NCBI RefSeq assembly: GCF_037076345.1
Contig: NZ_AP024702.1
Span: forward strand, 496,001 to 560,000
Direction: 5' to 3'
From: Haloferula helveola
GTDB taxonomy: Bacteria; Verrucomicrobiota; Verrucomicrobiia; Verrucomicrobiales; Akkermansiaceae
Length of the DNA stretch: 64,000 bases
Positions 34,043 through 42,975 of the stretch are shown piece after piece (the stretch's first letter is position 1; each line of letters begins with the position of its first letter). The notes under the pieces are model-generated. The model was not told the origin of the DNA. It made no database searches and worked only from the letters and a program-made list of their open reading frames with translations. A program made the position numbers and the translations under genes.

Positions 34043-36241
34043 ATGCCACGGAGCGCCAGAGAGTTGAGGCCGATCCTACTTGCCGCCGCCGTGGCGGCTT
34101 GCACCGGTATTTCCCCCTCCCTCGCCCAGCAGCCTGCCGCACCTGCACCAGCACCGGCCCAGTTCGATCCGTCGGACGTCTACTTCCAAGGCTGGCTTCT
34201 TTCTCGCGACGCCGAAAAACTGGCTGACCAAGAGAAATACTCCGAGGCCCTCGAAAAGCTGCGTCGCGCCCAGCAGCTCTTCGACACCATTTCCAAAACC
34301 TTCCCCATGTGGAAGCGGGAGATGGTCCAGGGCCGCAGGACCAAGACACTCGACAGCATCGCAGTCGTCGGGCCGAAGGCGCTGAAGGAGCGCGAGGAAC
34401 GCGACAACGTCGTTGCCGAACTCGAGGGCGGCGCACGGGTCGCCGGAGTGGTGGAGGGTGAAACGCCGCGCCCGCTGAACGGCGGTATCCCCGAAGCACC
34501 GATCCGTCCCGCCCAGCCGGTGGAGACGCTTGAGTCGCGCCGCATCGCCGAACTTCAGCGTCAGGTTGACGAACTTCAGCAGCGAATCCGGGCGACCGAA
34601 GGCGGCCGGGACAGCGATCGTGCCACCTCCGAGCGCATGAGGGATGCCGCTATCGCCGAGTTGCACAAGACCCGCGGCGAACTCAATCGACTCCGCCGGG
34701 AAGTCGCGGAAGGACCCGTTCAGGAGGAAATCGACGCCCTCGCCCGCCGGATCAACGGACTTGAGGAAGAGAAGGCCGTGATGGGACGCGCCTTGGACGC
34801 GAGTCGCACCGAGACCCGCGAAGCCAAGGCGCAGATCGACGCTCTCCAGGCGGAACGGGCGCGCCTGATCGGCCAGGTCGAAGGTCTCCGGCAAGAGGTC
34901 GCGGACAACAAGGCCAAGCTTGAGCTCGAGCGGAAGACCTCGAACGAAGTGGTCGCCGGCCAACTCAAACAGATCCGCCAACTTCAGGACGAGCTGCGGC
35001 TCAAGGACGATCAATTGGGAAAAGCCAACCGCCGGATCACCTCTCTTGAGGCGGAACTCAAGGAAGTCCGCGAATCCTTCGACGAGCTTCAGGAAGAACG
35101 CGACGAATTGCTACGGGAGCGAGACCAGATGGCAGCGCTGCTCAAGCTCAATGAAGCGGGCCAACTGCAGGAGGTGATCGACCAGAATATGGCTCTCGAC
35201 CGCGAACTGCGGGAGGCCAAGAAGCGTCTCGATCTGCTGCAGGAGGACAACGACGCCACCAAGGACGACCTTCTTCAGGCACTCCGCGATCTCGCAATCA
35301 GCAAGCTCAGGATCCAGGAGTTCCGTCGCGAGCGGGACGAACAACAGCAGCGGATCAACCAGTTGCAGCAGCGGCTCCAGCAGGAAGCCCGCGGCCTGGC
35401 CGACAACTCCGACGACCCCGGCGAGGCGGAGATGCTGCGATCGATCATCAATAAGCAGCTCCGGATTCAGAAGAAGCGGTCGGAAGCGCGTGACATGCTG
35501 CTTGCCACCCTGAAGGAGAAAGCCTCGGGCGATGTCGAAATCCGTCGCGCGGTCGAGACTTATCAAGGAGCCGAACTCAACCTGACGCCGGAAGAACTCA
35601 AGGTCATTGACGGCCAGGAGGTCGATGGCGTGATCATCTCGCCCTACGCACGACCCCGCTCGGAGGTTGAACGCAGCCTCGCCGGCCTCGACCGGGAATT
35701 GGAACCCTACCGCAAGGCGGGCGTCCGGGCCTACCAGAACGGACGGCTTCGAGCCGCACGCGAGGCGTTCGAGATGATCATCGAGCGCCATCCGGGTGAC
35801 TCGACTTCCATGTGCCGGCTCGGATTGGTGGAATACAAGCTCGAGGAAACAATCGGTGCCGCGGAGATGTTCCGCCGGGCGACGGAAATCGACCCGAAGA
35901 ATCCTTACGCCCACCGCATGCTTGCCCACTTGCTGAGCAAGCTCGGCGACCAGCGGGAGGCCGCGATCTCGGCCCGACGCGCGGTCGAGCTTGCCCCGTC
36001 GAACGAGCAGGGCCACCTGATCCTCGGCAAGATCCAGGCGCTTTCGGGAGACTTCGATCTCGCAGTGGAATCTTTCAAGATCGCGATCTCCTGCGACCCG
36101 ACCAACGCCGAGGCCCACTACAATATCGCCGCGCTCTGCGCCCGGCAGGGACGCAAGAAGGAAGGTCTCGAGCACTACAAGAAGGCGCTTGAGCTCGGCG
36201 CACCTCCGAATCTGGATCTCGAGAAGCGGCTGAGCCGGTGA
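34043..36241 (+). CDS. Secreted coiled-coil and TPR protein
   Basis: A 732-aa protein with a signal peptide (ILLAAAVAACTGISPSLAQ) and a proline/alanine linker. A short TPR-like segment comes next (QEKYSEALEKLRRAQQLFD), then a long coiled coil (about residues 165-460, rich in E, L, R and Q heptads). Several tetratricopeptide repeats end the protein (for example AYQNGRLRAAREAFEMIIER and MLAHLLSKLGDQREAAISAR). No enzyme motif is seen. It looks like a periplasmic structural or assembly factor. It is separated from the metalloprotease gene by 66 bases and from nagB by 118, so it may have its own promoter. Function is unknown. Confidence 0.8.
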   Translation: MPRSARELRPILLAAAVAACTGISPSLAQQPAAPAPAPAQFDPSDVYFQGWLLSRDAEKLADQEKYSEALEKLRRAQQLFDTISKTFPMWKREMVQGRRTKTLDSIAVVGPKALKEREERDNVVAELEGGARVAGVVEGETPRPLNGGIPEAPIRPAQPVETLESRRIAELQRQVDELQQRIRATEGGRDSDRATSERMRDAAIAELHKTRGELNRLRREVAEGPVQEEIDALARRINGLEEEKAVMGRALDASRTETREAKAQIDALQAERARLIGQVEGLRQEVADNKAKLELERKTSNEVVAGQLKQIRQLQDELRLKDDQLGKANRRITSLEAELKEVRESFDELQEERDELLRERDQMAALLKLNEAGQLQEVIDQNMALDRELREAKKRLDLLQEDNDATKDDLLQALRDLAISKLRIQEFRRERDEQQQRINQLQQRLQQEARGLADNSDDPGEAEMLRSIINKQLRIQKKRSEARDMLLATLKEKASGDVEIRRAVETYQGAELNLTPEELKVIDGQEVDGVIISPYARPRSEVERSLAGLDRELEPYRKAGVRAYQNGRLRAAREAFEMIIERHPGDSTSMCRLGLVEYKLEETIGAAEMFRRATEIDPKNPYAHRMLAHLLSKLGDQREAAISARRAVELAPSNEQGHLILGKIQALSGDFDLAVESFKIAISCDPTNAEAHYNIAALCARQGRKKEGLEHYKKALELGAPPNLDLEKRLSR

Positions 36242-36359
36242 AGCCGGCATGCCCAAGAGGCCGGAAACGGCAGAGGAAACCGGTTTCCCGCCAACTCCGT
36301 GCGGTTGATAGCCGTTTTGCCTTTGACTTTGTTCCGGTCGCCCCCCATTTCCCCGCGCC

Positions 36360-37109
36360 ATGACGCGATCCCCAAACGTCACGATCTTCGCCGACAAAGC
36401 CGCAGCCTGCCGGTCGTTGGCCGCGGAGTTGGCGAAGCTCATCCGGGAAACCAACGCCACCGGGCGCTCGGTCGTACTGGGTCTCGCCACCGGTAGCACC
36501 CCGATCCCTCTCTACCAGGAACTGATCCGCCTGCATTCCGAGGAGGGACTCTCCTTCTCCCAAGTCATCACCTTCAATCTCGACGAGTATCTCGGCCTCG
36601 AGCGCCAACACCCCGAAAGCTACTGGACCTTCATGCACCGGCAGCTTTTCGACCATGTCGATATCCCTGCGGAGAACATCCACATCCCATCCGGTACGGT
36701 TGGGGATGTGGCGGCCCACTGCGCCGAGTATGAGGCGGCAATCGAAGCAGCCGGAGGCATCGACTTCCAACTTCTGGGCATCGGCCGGACCGGCCACATC
36801 GGTTTCAACGAGCCCGGCTCGCCACGCGACAGCCGCACCCGCCGGATCGAGTTGGATCCGGTCACCCGTGAGGATGCTGCGCCGGCCTTCGGCGGGCTCG
36901 ACAAGGTTCCGACCCACGCCATCACGATGGGCTGCGGCACGATTCTCGCCGCCCGCCGGATCGGCCTCCTCGCTTTCGGCGCCCACAAGGCGGCCATCGT
37001 CCGTGAAGCTATCGAAGGCCCGGTCACCGATCAGGTGAGCGCCTCCTTCCTTCAGGATCACCCGGACGCCTGCTTCTATCTCGACCGGGCTGCGGCCGGG
37101 CAACTCTGA
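36360..37109 (+). CDS. nagB: Glucosamine-6-phosphate deaminase
   Basis: A 249-aa NagB-fold enzyme with LGLATGSTPIPLYQEL for phosphate binding, FNLDEYLGL holding the catalytic aspartate, and GIGRTGHIGFNEPGSPRDSR. It converts glucosamine-6-phosphate to fructose-6-phosphate and ammonia in amino-sugar use. In the E. coli enzyme the residue before GHI is aspartate (D141); here it is threonine, a variant also seen in some long-diverged NagB proteins (from memory). The ring-opening histidine and the glutamate are kept. Its neighbours are not sugar genes, so the context is uninformative. Activity is likely but the variant is worth noting. Confidence 0.9.
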   Translation: MTRSPNVTIFADKAAACRSLAAELAKLIRETNATGRSVVLGLATGSTPIPLYQELIRLHSEEGLSFSQVITFNLDEYLGLERQHPESYWTFMHRQLFDHVDIPAENIHIPSGTVGDVAAHCAEYEAAIEAAGGIDFQLLGIGRTGHIGFNEPGSPRDSRTRRIELDPVTREDAAPAFGGLDKVPTHAITMGCGTILAARRIGLLAFGAHKAAIVREAIEGPVTDQVSASFLQDHPDACFYLDRAAAGQL

Positions 37110-37175
37110 GCCTTCCCGGGCTTTTCACAGAAAAATCGCATCGCACGGCGCCGCTTCCGGGGTATGCTCCACGGC

Positions 37176-38540
37176 ATGTCCGAAAAGACGCCCAGCAAGG
37201 ATCTGCAAGCCGCATGGTCCCGCGCAGCTGACAAGGTGGCCCGCCAGGTCAACCTCGGCTGGTGGACCCAGACCCTCGCCGCGCCCTTGGTCATTCTGGG
37301 CCTCGCCGGAGCCTGCGCCCTGCTGCTGGTGCGCCGTCAGCTCCCCGATCTGCCGGTCTGGCAGCTCTCCCTTTGGACCACGGGCACACTCCTCATCGTC
37401 GCCGCCGCGGCCTGGCTTTTCGCGAGACGCCGTTTCGAACACCGCGAAGCTTCGATGGTCCGGATTGAGGCGGCGATGCAGATGCGCAACTCTCTGTCAG
37501 CGGCCCGCGCGGGCGTCGCTCCTTGGCCGGCCCTTCCGAACCACATCGACCCCGGCCTCTCCTGGAACTGGCAGCGTGTCGTGATCCCGCCGGTGGCGGC
37601 GCTCGCGTTTCTCTCGGCCGGTCTCCTGATTCCGCTTTCGGCGGTCGGGGAGGATCCGGGAGCCACACCGGATGAACCGATGGCTTGGGAAAAGATTGAG
37701 GCCGACCTCGACCGGCTCGGTGAGGACGATGTCATCGATGAAGCCTATCTCGAGGAGACCAAGAAGAAGCTCGAGGAGCTTCGTTCGAAAGACGAGGAGG
37801 AGTGGTTCAGTCACTCTTCTCTGGAAGCCACCGACTCGCTTAAACAGCAGCACGAGTCGGAACTCGAACGGTTGTCCCGCGACCTTGAGCGAGCGGATCG
37901 GGCTCTCGGCAGCCTGCAAAAGAATGCTGGCGCAATGCAGCAGGGGCAGAAGGACCAGCTGATGAATCAGTTCGATCAGGCTCTTCAAGGCTTGCAGAAC
38001 GGCGCCCTTAAGCCGAACCCGGACCTCCTCGACCAGCTGCGGCAGCTCGATCCCAACGACCTCGGCCAACTCAATCAGGAGCAGATCGAGCAGCTTCGGG
38101 AAAACCTCCAGAAAGCCGGTGGCGCCTGCAAAGAGTGTCAAGGCGGCGGTGGTGGGCAAGGCGAGGAATGGCTCGACGAACTCATGGACGGCGAAGGCCA
38201 AGGCGGAGGCGAGGGTCAGCAACCCGGACCGGACGGAGAGGACGGCCCCGGTGGAAAAGGCGGCGTCGACCGCGGCCCGGGCCACGCCGGAGGAGTTCTC
38301 GGCAAGGAAGGGGATCCCCTGAAAACCGGAGACCTCGAGGCTCTTGAGGCCAAGGACCTTTCACGCTCGCTCCCGGGTGACCTGCTTCAGTTGCAGGATG
38401 GCGAGCACGAAGTCAGCAAGGATCCGACCAAGCCGCAGACGGGCGGAAGCGTCGAATCCACCGGATCGGGTGGCGATCGGGTCTGGCGCGAGTCGCTCGA
38501 TCCCGATGAGCAGAAGGCGCTGAAACGCTTTTTCGAGTAA
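37176..38540 (+). CDS. Membrane protein with glutamine/glycine-rich C-terminal region
   Basis: A 454-aa protein from the ATG at 37176; an ATG at 37164 is an alternative that would sit too close to the GGGG stretch upstream. Two or three membrane helices lie in the first 170 residues (LAAPLVILGLAGACALLLVR, LWTTGTLLIVAAAAWLFA, PPVAALAFLSAGLLIPL). A charged coiled-coil stretch then leads to a low-complexity region rich in Q, G, D and P (about residues 315-385) and a C-terminal tail ending LKRFFE. It resembles proteins that accompany MoxR/VWA operons in Planctomycetes and Verrucomicrobia, but those partners are absent here. Function is unknown. Confidence 0.72.
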   Translation: MSEKTPSKDLQAAWSRAADKVARQVNLGWWTQTLAAPLVILGLAGACALLLVRRQLPDLPVWQLSLWTTGTLLIVAAAAWLFARRRFEHREASMVRIEAAMQMRNSLSAARAGVAPWPALPNHIDPGLSWNWQRVVIPPVAALAFLSAGLLIPLSAVGEDPGATPDEPMAWEKIEADLDRLGEDDVIDEAYLEETKKKLEELRSKDEEEWFSHSSLEATDSLKQQHESELERLSRDLERADRALGSLQKNAGAMQQGQKDQLMNQFDQALQGLQNGALKPNPDLLDQLRQLDPNDLGQLNQEQIEQLRENLQKAGGACKECQGGGGGQGEEWLDELMDGEGQGGGEGQQPGPDGEDGPGGKGGVDRGPGHAGGVLGKEGDPLKTGDLEALEAKDLSRSLPGDLLQLQDGEHEVSKDPTKPQTGGSVESTGSGGDRVWRESLDPDEQKALKRFFE

Positions 38541-38715
38541 TCCCGGATCCCCGGAGTTGGCCCGCTGGAGCGTGAACCCGGAGCCAAATTCCTGCTTTCC
38601 AAGCGGGGTTTGGAGCTGCTAGGGTTGCCGAGTCGCAGGGATTTTTCCGCTCCTGTCCCCGATTTTGGAGGAGCGAGCGCCATCTCTCGACAGCAACCCC
38701 ACCCCACCCTCCGAC

Positions 38716-39276
38716 ATGAATACCTCCCTCGCGATCACGCTTGCGGCCGGAATCGCAACCACCGCCGCCTTCGCGGAAAAACCGGTTGATTGCTCGCCGA
38801 TCGCTGCACGCACGCAGACCACGGCCGAGCGGGCCACCGTCGATCCGATTGAGCTCCTCAAGTTGGTCGACAAGGAGGTCGCCGCCTATCCCGATTGCGC
38901 TTGCGAAGTCGTTCGCGCGGCCATCATCGGAACCAACTGCGACGACGCGATTGTCGGCTACGTGGTGGAAACCGCCGTTCGCGCCGCTCCCGAGCACATG
39001 CGCCTGATCGCCCAGTGCGCGATCGCGACCGCTCCCGATTCCCTCACGCGAGTCCAGGAAGTCCTCTCCCGCCTCGACCCTGCCGCCGGCAAGGAAGGCA
39101 AAAGTGCCAAGAGCGCCAAGGGCAAGGGTATCGAAGTGAAGCCCGCCGCGACCCCACCCAACCCTCTCGACATCCCGCGGATCGAAATTCCGCCGATCCC
39201 GCCGGTGATTGTTCCGCCGCCCTCGACTCCGACCGATTTCCGTCGGCCTCCGGTGGAAGAGGAAATCCCGGGCTGA
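38716..39276 (+). CDS. Small secreted protein with proline-rich tail
   Basis: A 186-aa protein from the ATG at 38716, chosen because it gives a clean signal peptide (MNTSLAITLAAGIATTAAFA). The mature part has an all-helical domain with four conserved-looking cysteines (DCSPIAA, DCACEVV, TNCDDA, AQCAI), probably two disulfides. After a lysine/glycine linker it ends in a proline-isoleucine-rich tail (RIEIPPIPPVIVPPP). I recognise no named family. It is a single-gene unit, with 175 bases of non-coding DNA before it and a strong terminator after it. Confidence 0.75.
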   Translation: MNTSLAITLAAGIATTAAFAEKPVDCSPIAARTQTTAERATVDPIELLKLVDKEVAAYPDCACEVVRAAIIGTNCDDAIVGYVVETAVRAAPEHMRLIAQCAIATAPDSLTRVQEVLSRLDPAAGKEGKSAKSAKGKGIEVKPAATPPNPLDIPRIEIPPIPPVIVPPPSTPTDFRRPPVEEEIPG

Positions 39277-39299
39277 GCAACGCTGGGAACATTTTTCGG

Positions 39300-39331
39300 A
39301 AAAGCCGGAACCTCAGGGTGCCGGCTTTTTT
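39300..39331 (+). terminator. Intrinsic (probably bidirectional) terminator
   Basis: AAAAGCCGG (39300-39308) pairs with CCGGCTTTT (39321-39329) around a 12-base loop, followed by a T-run. It lies between convergent genes (the small secreted protein and the MMPL exporter). On the minus strand a four-base T-run also follows, so it can probably stop both transcripts. Confidence 0.88.
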
Positions 39332-39342
39332 CGTGCTTGGAC

Positions 39343-41715
39343 TCAGCGCTCGGCCGTGCCGCGGACTCCCGGGACCAGGATCACCGCCACGATCATCGAG
39401 CAGAGGATCCCAAGGACCGCCACCTTCCCGAGGCTCGCCAAGGCGTCGATCGAGGCGAACGCGAGCGATCCGAATCCGATCGCGGTAGAGCAGCCGCAGA
39501 ACAGGACCGCCTTCCCGGTACCGTTCCAAACCGCCCGGACATTCCCTCCTGTCCGACGCAGGGCGAGCAGGATGTGGATGGCATAGTCCAGTCCGGTTCC
39601 GAGAAGCAGCGGCGTCGCCGCGATGTTGAGGAAGTTCCACTCAATCCCTGCGAGCCTCATCGCTGCCAGCAACAGCAGGCCGCTCAGCGACATTGCCAGC
39701 ACCGCGGTTGTTACATCCTTCACGCGTCGGAAGACCAGCGTCAGCATGAGAAGCATCAGTCCCGCCATCGGCAGAAAGACATCGATCAAGTCCTTCTTCA
39801 CCAGCGGCAACACTGCGGGTTTGAGCAAAGACCACCCGGCGAGATGAATTCCTTCGCCTCCGAGACGACGCAGGTCCTTGAGATCCTCAACCCCGAGGCC
39901 ATCCGGATCCGAAAGCTCCAAGGTTCCCAACAGATACCCGCCGCCGTCCGTCGCACGGCTTGCCACACCACGCAGGATCTCGGCCGATGCCTCACCGTCC
40001 GGCATGCGGCCGTCCGACAACGATCCGACCGAGCCCATCGCTTCGAGGACGGACCTTCCGAGGGCCGTCCCCTCTTCGGAAAACCCGGCCGCATCCGCCG
40101 CCGCAATGAGCCGATCCTTCGACTCGGCAAGTTTTTCGATCTGCTCGCGGTTGGCAGCCATCCGACCGGGTTCGGGCCACCATAGCGATGGAAGCTCGAA
40201 TGCCTCGACCAGATCGGGACGCTCGGACGCCAGTTCTTCCAGAGAAGATTCCAGACTCGCGATCCGCCGGCTCACCTCTTGATCGGTGTCGCCCTCGACC
40301 ACCAATCGAATGGCCGGAGATCCCCAGTCCGGGAAGTGCTCCTGAATCCGCTCGAAGGTCGCCATTGAGGCGCTGTTTCTCGGTCGCAGCAGGCTGCGGT
40401 CGAACTCCACCCCGGGGAGGCCCCGAATTCCGAGAACCACGAGCGCCGCGAGTGCCAGACCACCCAGCAGCGCCAGCGAACCGACACGCCCCGGAACCCA
40501 AGCGGTCTTGTGCCCGATCGCCGGACGGCCCGCGCCGACCCGAGCAACCCAAGGCACATAAATGCCGAGCATGAACAACGCCCCGAGAACCACCCCGATG
40601 CCCACCACCGTTCCCAGCTGCGCGATTCCGGGCAAGCCGCTCAGGTTGAGGGCAAGGAACACGGCTGCTGTCGTGGCCGCGGCCCAACCGATCGACCGGG
40701 CCGTGGCCCGATAGATGGGTAACTGGTCGTGGCCGCAGACCTTGGCCTCCTGGCAGATGAGAACGCCATAGTCGACCGCGAGGCCGATCAGGATCGCCGC
40801 GAACCCGGCCGCCATGATACTGAGTTCACCGTAGACCCAGCCGGCGATCCCGAGCGTCGCGACGAAGACCAGCGCCAAGGTCACCGACAGGCCGGCGAGC
40901 AGACCGATACGGCGCTGCATGAGCAGGAATAGCAGACCGATCACCACCGAGGTGATCCCGACAGTGCCGCGCATGTCGCCCTCCATCGCGCCACCGATCT
41001 CCGCCTCGAAGGCAGGATCACCGGTATAGGCGGCCCGGATTCCGTTCTCATCCGCCCACGGGTCGATCACCGCCCTGACCTCACTCAGCCAGGCATCCGC
41101 CTCGCGGTAGCCGGCTACGGGACGTGGCGCGTCGATAAAAATCAACTGCGCCATGCCATCGGCGCTCTCGAATCCTTCACCTCCGCCCTCGGACGCTGCG
41201 AAAAACGACCGCAGAGCCGAGTGATCGAGAAACCCAAAGGGATCATGCGCCGACTGGACGATGTCCATGCCGTCCAGCGCGGTCGCCACCCGTTCCATGG
41301 CGTCCTCCATCGAACCCGCGATTTCTTTCTCGGATAGACGGCCAGCCAGTGTCTCCAACTCCTCCGGCTCACCGTTAAGCCACAACCAGGCGAACAACTC
41401 GGCCATTCCTTCCGGACTATCGCGCCAGCGCGGCTGCCAGCGCACCGAGTCGCTTGCTCCCGAGTCCTTCAGGAGTTCTCCCAGCTCGGCCGCCCGATCC
41501 GGCAGCATTCCTGCCATCTCGTCATCAGCCTCCAGCAGCACGATCAGCTCGCCCTTCTTCGAGAAGACCCGCTGGAAAGCCTGAAGTCCGCTGACCTCGG
41601 GCATAGCATCCGGAAGAACCGCGAGCGGATCGGTCTCGAACCGAATGCGCCCGAGCCCTGCCGCCCCGATCAGCGCCAGCAGCAACAGAAGCGCAACCTT
41701 CCACCATTTCCGCAT
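39343..41715 (-). CDS. MMPL/RND-family exporter
   Basis: A 790-aa protein from the ATG at 41715 (MRKWWKVALLLLLALIG). It has the two-fold RND layout. The first membrane helix and a periplasmic domain of about 220 residues are followed by a cluster of five helices (GTVGITSVVIGLLFLLM, LIGLAVDYGVLICQEA). A second helix, periplasmic domain and five-helix cluster then repeat the pattern (ATPLLLGTGLDYAIHILLAL). The LAVDYGV and GTGLDYAI segments match the conserved aspartate of the proton path. Such MMPL proteins export lipids or hydrophobic compounds. It is divergent from a lolA-like gene 104 bases away, a pairing that suggests lipid or lipoprotein delivery to the outer membrane. Confidence 0.88.
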   Translation of the reverse strand: MRKWWKVALLLLLALIGAAGLGRIRFETDPLAVLPDAMPEVSGLQAFQRVFSKKGELIVLLEADDEMAGMLPDRAAELGELLKDSGASDSVRWQPRWRDSPEGMAELFAWLWLNGEPEELETLAGRLSEKEIAGSMEDAMERVATALDGMDIVQSAHDPFGFLDHSALRSFFAASEGGGEGFESADGMAQLIFIDAPRPVAGYREADAWLSEVRAVIDPWADENGIRAAYTGDPAFEAEIGGAMEGDMRGTVGITSVVIGLLFLLMQRRIGLLAGLSVTLALVFVATLGIAGWVYGELSIMAAGFAAILIGLAVDYGVLICQEAKVCGHDQLPIYRATARSIGWAAATTAAVFLALNLSGLPGIAQLGTVVGIGVVLGALFMLGIYVPWVARVGAGRPAIGHKTAWVPGRVGSLALLGGLALAALVVLGIRGLPGVEFDRSLLRPRNSASMATFERIQEHFPDWGSPAIRLVVEGDTDQEVSRRIASLESSLEELASERPDLVEAFELPSLWWPEPGRMAANREQIEKLAESKDRLIAAADAAGFSEEGTALGRSVLEAMGSVGSLSDGRMPDGEASAEILRGVASRATDGGGYLLGTLELSDPDGLGVEDLKDLRRLGGEGIHLAGWSLLKPAVLPLVKKDLIDVFLPMAGLMLLMLTLVFRRVKDVTTAVLAMSLSGLLLLAAMRLAGIEWNFLNIAATPLLLGTGLDYAIHILLALRRTGGNVRAVWNGTGKAVLFCGCSTAIGFGSLAFASIDALASLGKVAVLGILCSMIVAVILVPGVRGTAER

Positions 41716-41819
41716 CAGCGCGAAACCACGGGAAGCGGCCTCAGGTTCCAAGCACCAAATTCGACCGCATCCACCGATTTCCCCTTGGCAAAGCGCCGCA
41801 CCCGCGACGACCTAGGGGC

Positions 41820-42449
41820 ATGCGCTTTCTTCTCGCCCTGCTCCTGCTCGCTCCGCTGCGCGCCGAAGTCGACACCGCCCCGCTCGAAGCGTGGTTGAAA
41901 CGACAGGCCGGCATCCGGACCTTGGAGGCCGACTTCACCCAGGAACGCAAGCTTCCCGCACTGAAGAATCCGGTCACCACCCCGGGGACATTGGCGATGA
42001 CCCGCGATGGAAAGCTGCGCTGGGACCTCGGTCAGCCCGCCAAGACCATCGCTGTCTCCGATGGTGAGAAGGTCACTCTCGTCGATGTTGAAAAAAAGCA
42101 AGCCCGCAGCATCGACGCCGACTCGCCCCGGGCGCGTTCATTCACGATGTTGTCCGGCGACTCAATCAATGGCGGACTCGAGAGCTTCAGGAAGTCCTTC
42201 GATCTCGTCGAGTCACGCGTCACCCAAGGCATCTACCAGCTCACCACCCGCCCGAAGGACCGCAACATGCGGGGCAAGGTGTCGTGGGTGTTCTTCGACA
42301 TCGACCCCGGCAAGAACGAGCTGCGCGCACTCGAGATCCAGCTCGATGACAAGTCGCGGATCCGAACAATCTTCCGCAACAGCCGGTTCAACCGGGATAT
42401 TCCGGCAGCGAGATTCAACGTCGACCTCAGCGGCTACGAGGTTCGCTGA
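41820..42449 (+). CDS. LolA-like outer-membrane lipoprotein carrier
   Basis: A 209-aa periplasmic protein with a short signal peptide (MRFLLALLLLAPLRA). The LolA fold is indicated by TLEADFTQERKLPAL, GTLAMTRDGKLRWDL and QPAKTIAVSDGEKVTLVD, and later by the beta-strand pattern VSWVFFDIDPGKNELRALEI. It is predicted to carry lipoproteins or lipids across the periplasm, possibly as partner of the divergent MMPL exporter. The last 23 bases overlap the 3' end of the convergent gene that follows. LolA paralogues working with MMPL proteins are known from other lipid-export loci, so it may not be the general LolA. Confidence 0.85.
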   Translation: MRFLLALLLLAPLRAEVDTAPLEAWLKRQAGIRTLEADFTQERKLPALKNPVTTPGTLAMTRDGKLRWDLGQPAKTIAVSDGEKVTLVDVEKKQARSIDADSPRARSFTMLSGDSINGGLESFRKSFDLVESRVTQGIYQLTTRPKDRNMRGKVSWVFFDIDPGKNELRALEIQLDDKSRIRTIFRNSRFNRDIPAARFNVDLSGYEVR

Positions 42450-42924
42450 GCCCTTCGCCGTGGTCCGGCGGCTTCGGCCGGCCCATGAGGGGCGGAGGTT
42501 CCGGAGCGATCGGTTCTCCCAAGAGGACCTCATCCCCCGCCGGCGGACCGGGAGGCAATGCGACGATGCCGGTGAGGGGCGGGTGCTCACCCATGACCGG
42601 CGGTCGCTCGTCGCGCTTCGCGCAGCTGGCAAGAGCAAGAGCGCTTCCGGCGAGACCCGCGCCCGCCACTTGTGACGCCAGCCGCCGGGCGGAGCGGGTC
42701 CTCGGGCAATCCTTCACGACCGTCGTGCCATCCGCCCGCCGGATCATCCGGATGCAGGCACCACCGCGCGAGATGAGATTCTCGGCCTCATCGCGGGTCA
42801 TTTCGCTGAGGTTGTGGACGTGCTTCCGGCAGTGCGAACAGAAGCGCTTCCGATCGTCACCTTCCATCTCCTCCCAATGGGCAGGGCACCGGAATGACAG
42901 TTGCAGGCGGTCGAGCAGATTCAT
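42427..42924 (-). CDS. Zinc-finger-like protein with one hydrophobic segment
   Basis: A 165-aa protein from the ATG at 42924. The N-terminal half has Cys/His motifs in the order CPAHW, FCSHC, KHVHNLSEMT, then EAENLI and a cysteine (GACIRM). This compact treble-clef-like domain recurs in proteins of Bacteroidetes and Verrucomicrobia, often without known function. A short hydrophobic stretch near residue 95 (VAGAGLAGSALALASC) could be a membrane anchor or lipobox-like site, and the tail is proline-rich. It could be an anti-sigma-type or signalling adaptor, but there is no sigma factor nearby. Its 3' end overlaps the lolA gene by 23 bases. Confidence 0.7.
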   Translation of the reverse strand: MNLLDRLQLSFRCPAHWEEMEGDDRKRFCSHCRKHVHNLSEMTRDEAENLISRGGACIRMIRRADGTTVVKDCPRTRSARRLASQVAGAGLAGSALALASCAKRDERPPVMGEHPPLTGIVALPPGPPAGDEVLLGEPIAPEPPPLMGRPKPPDHGEGLSEPRSR

Positions 42925-42975
42925 CGTTTCAGGTCCATTGCCGGCAGCCACCCGAATCGTGACAGGTTTCTCCGC

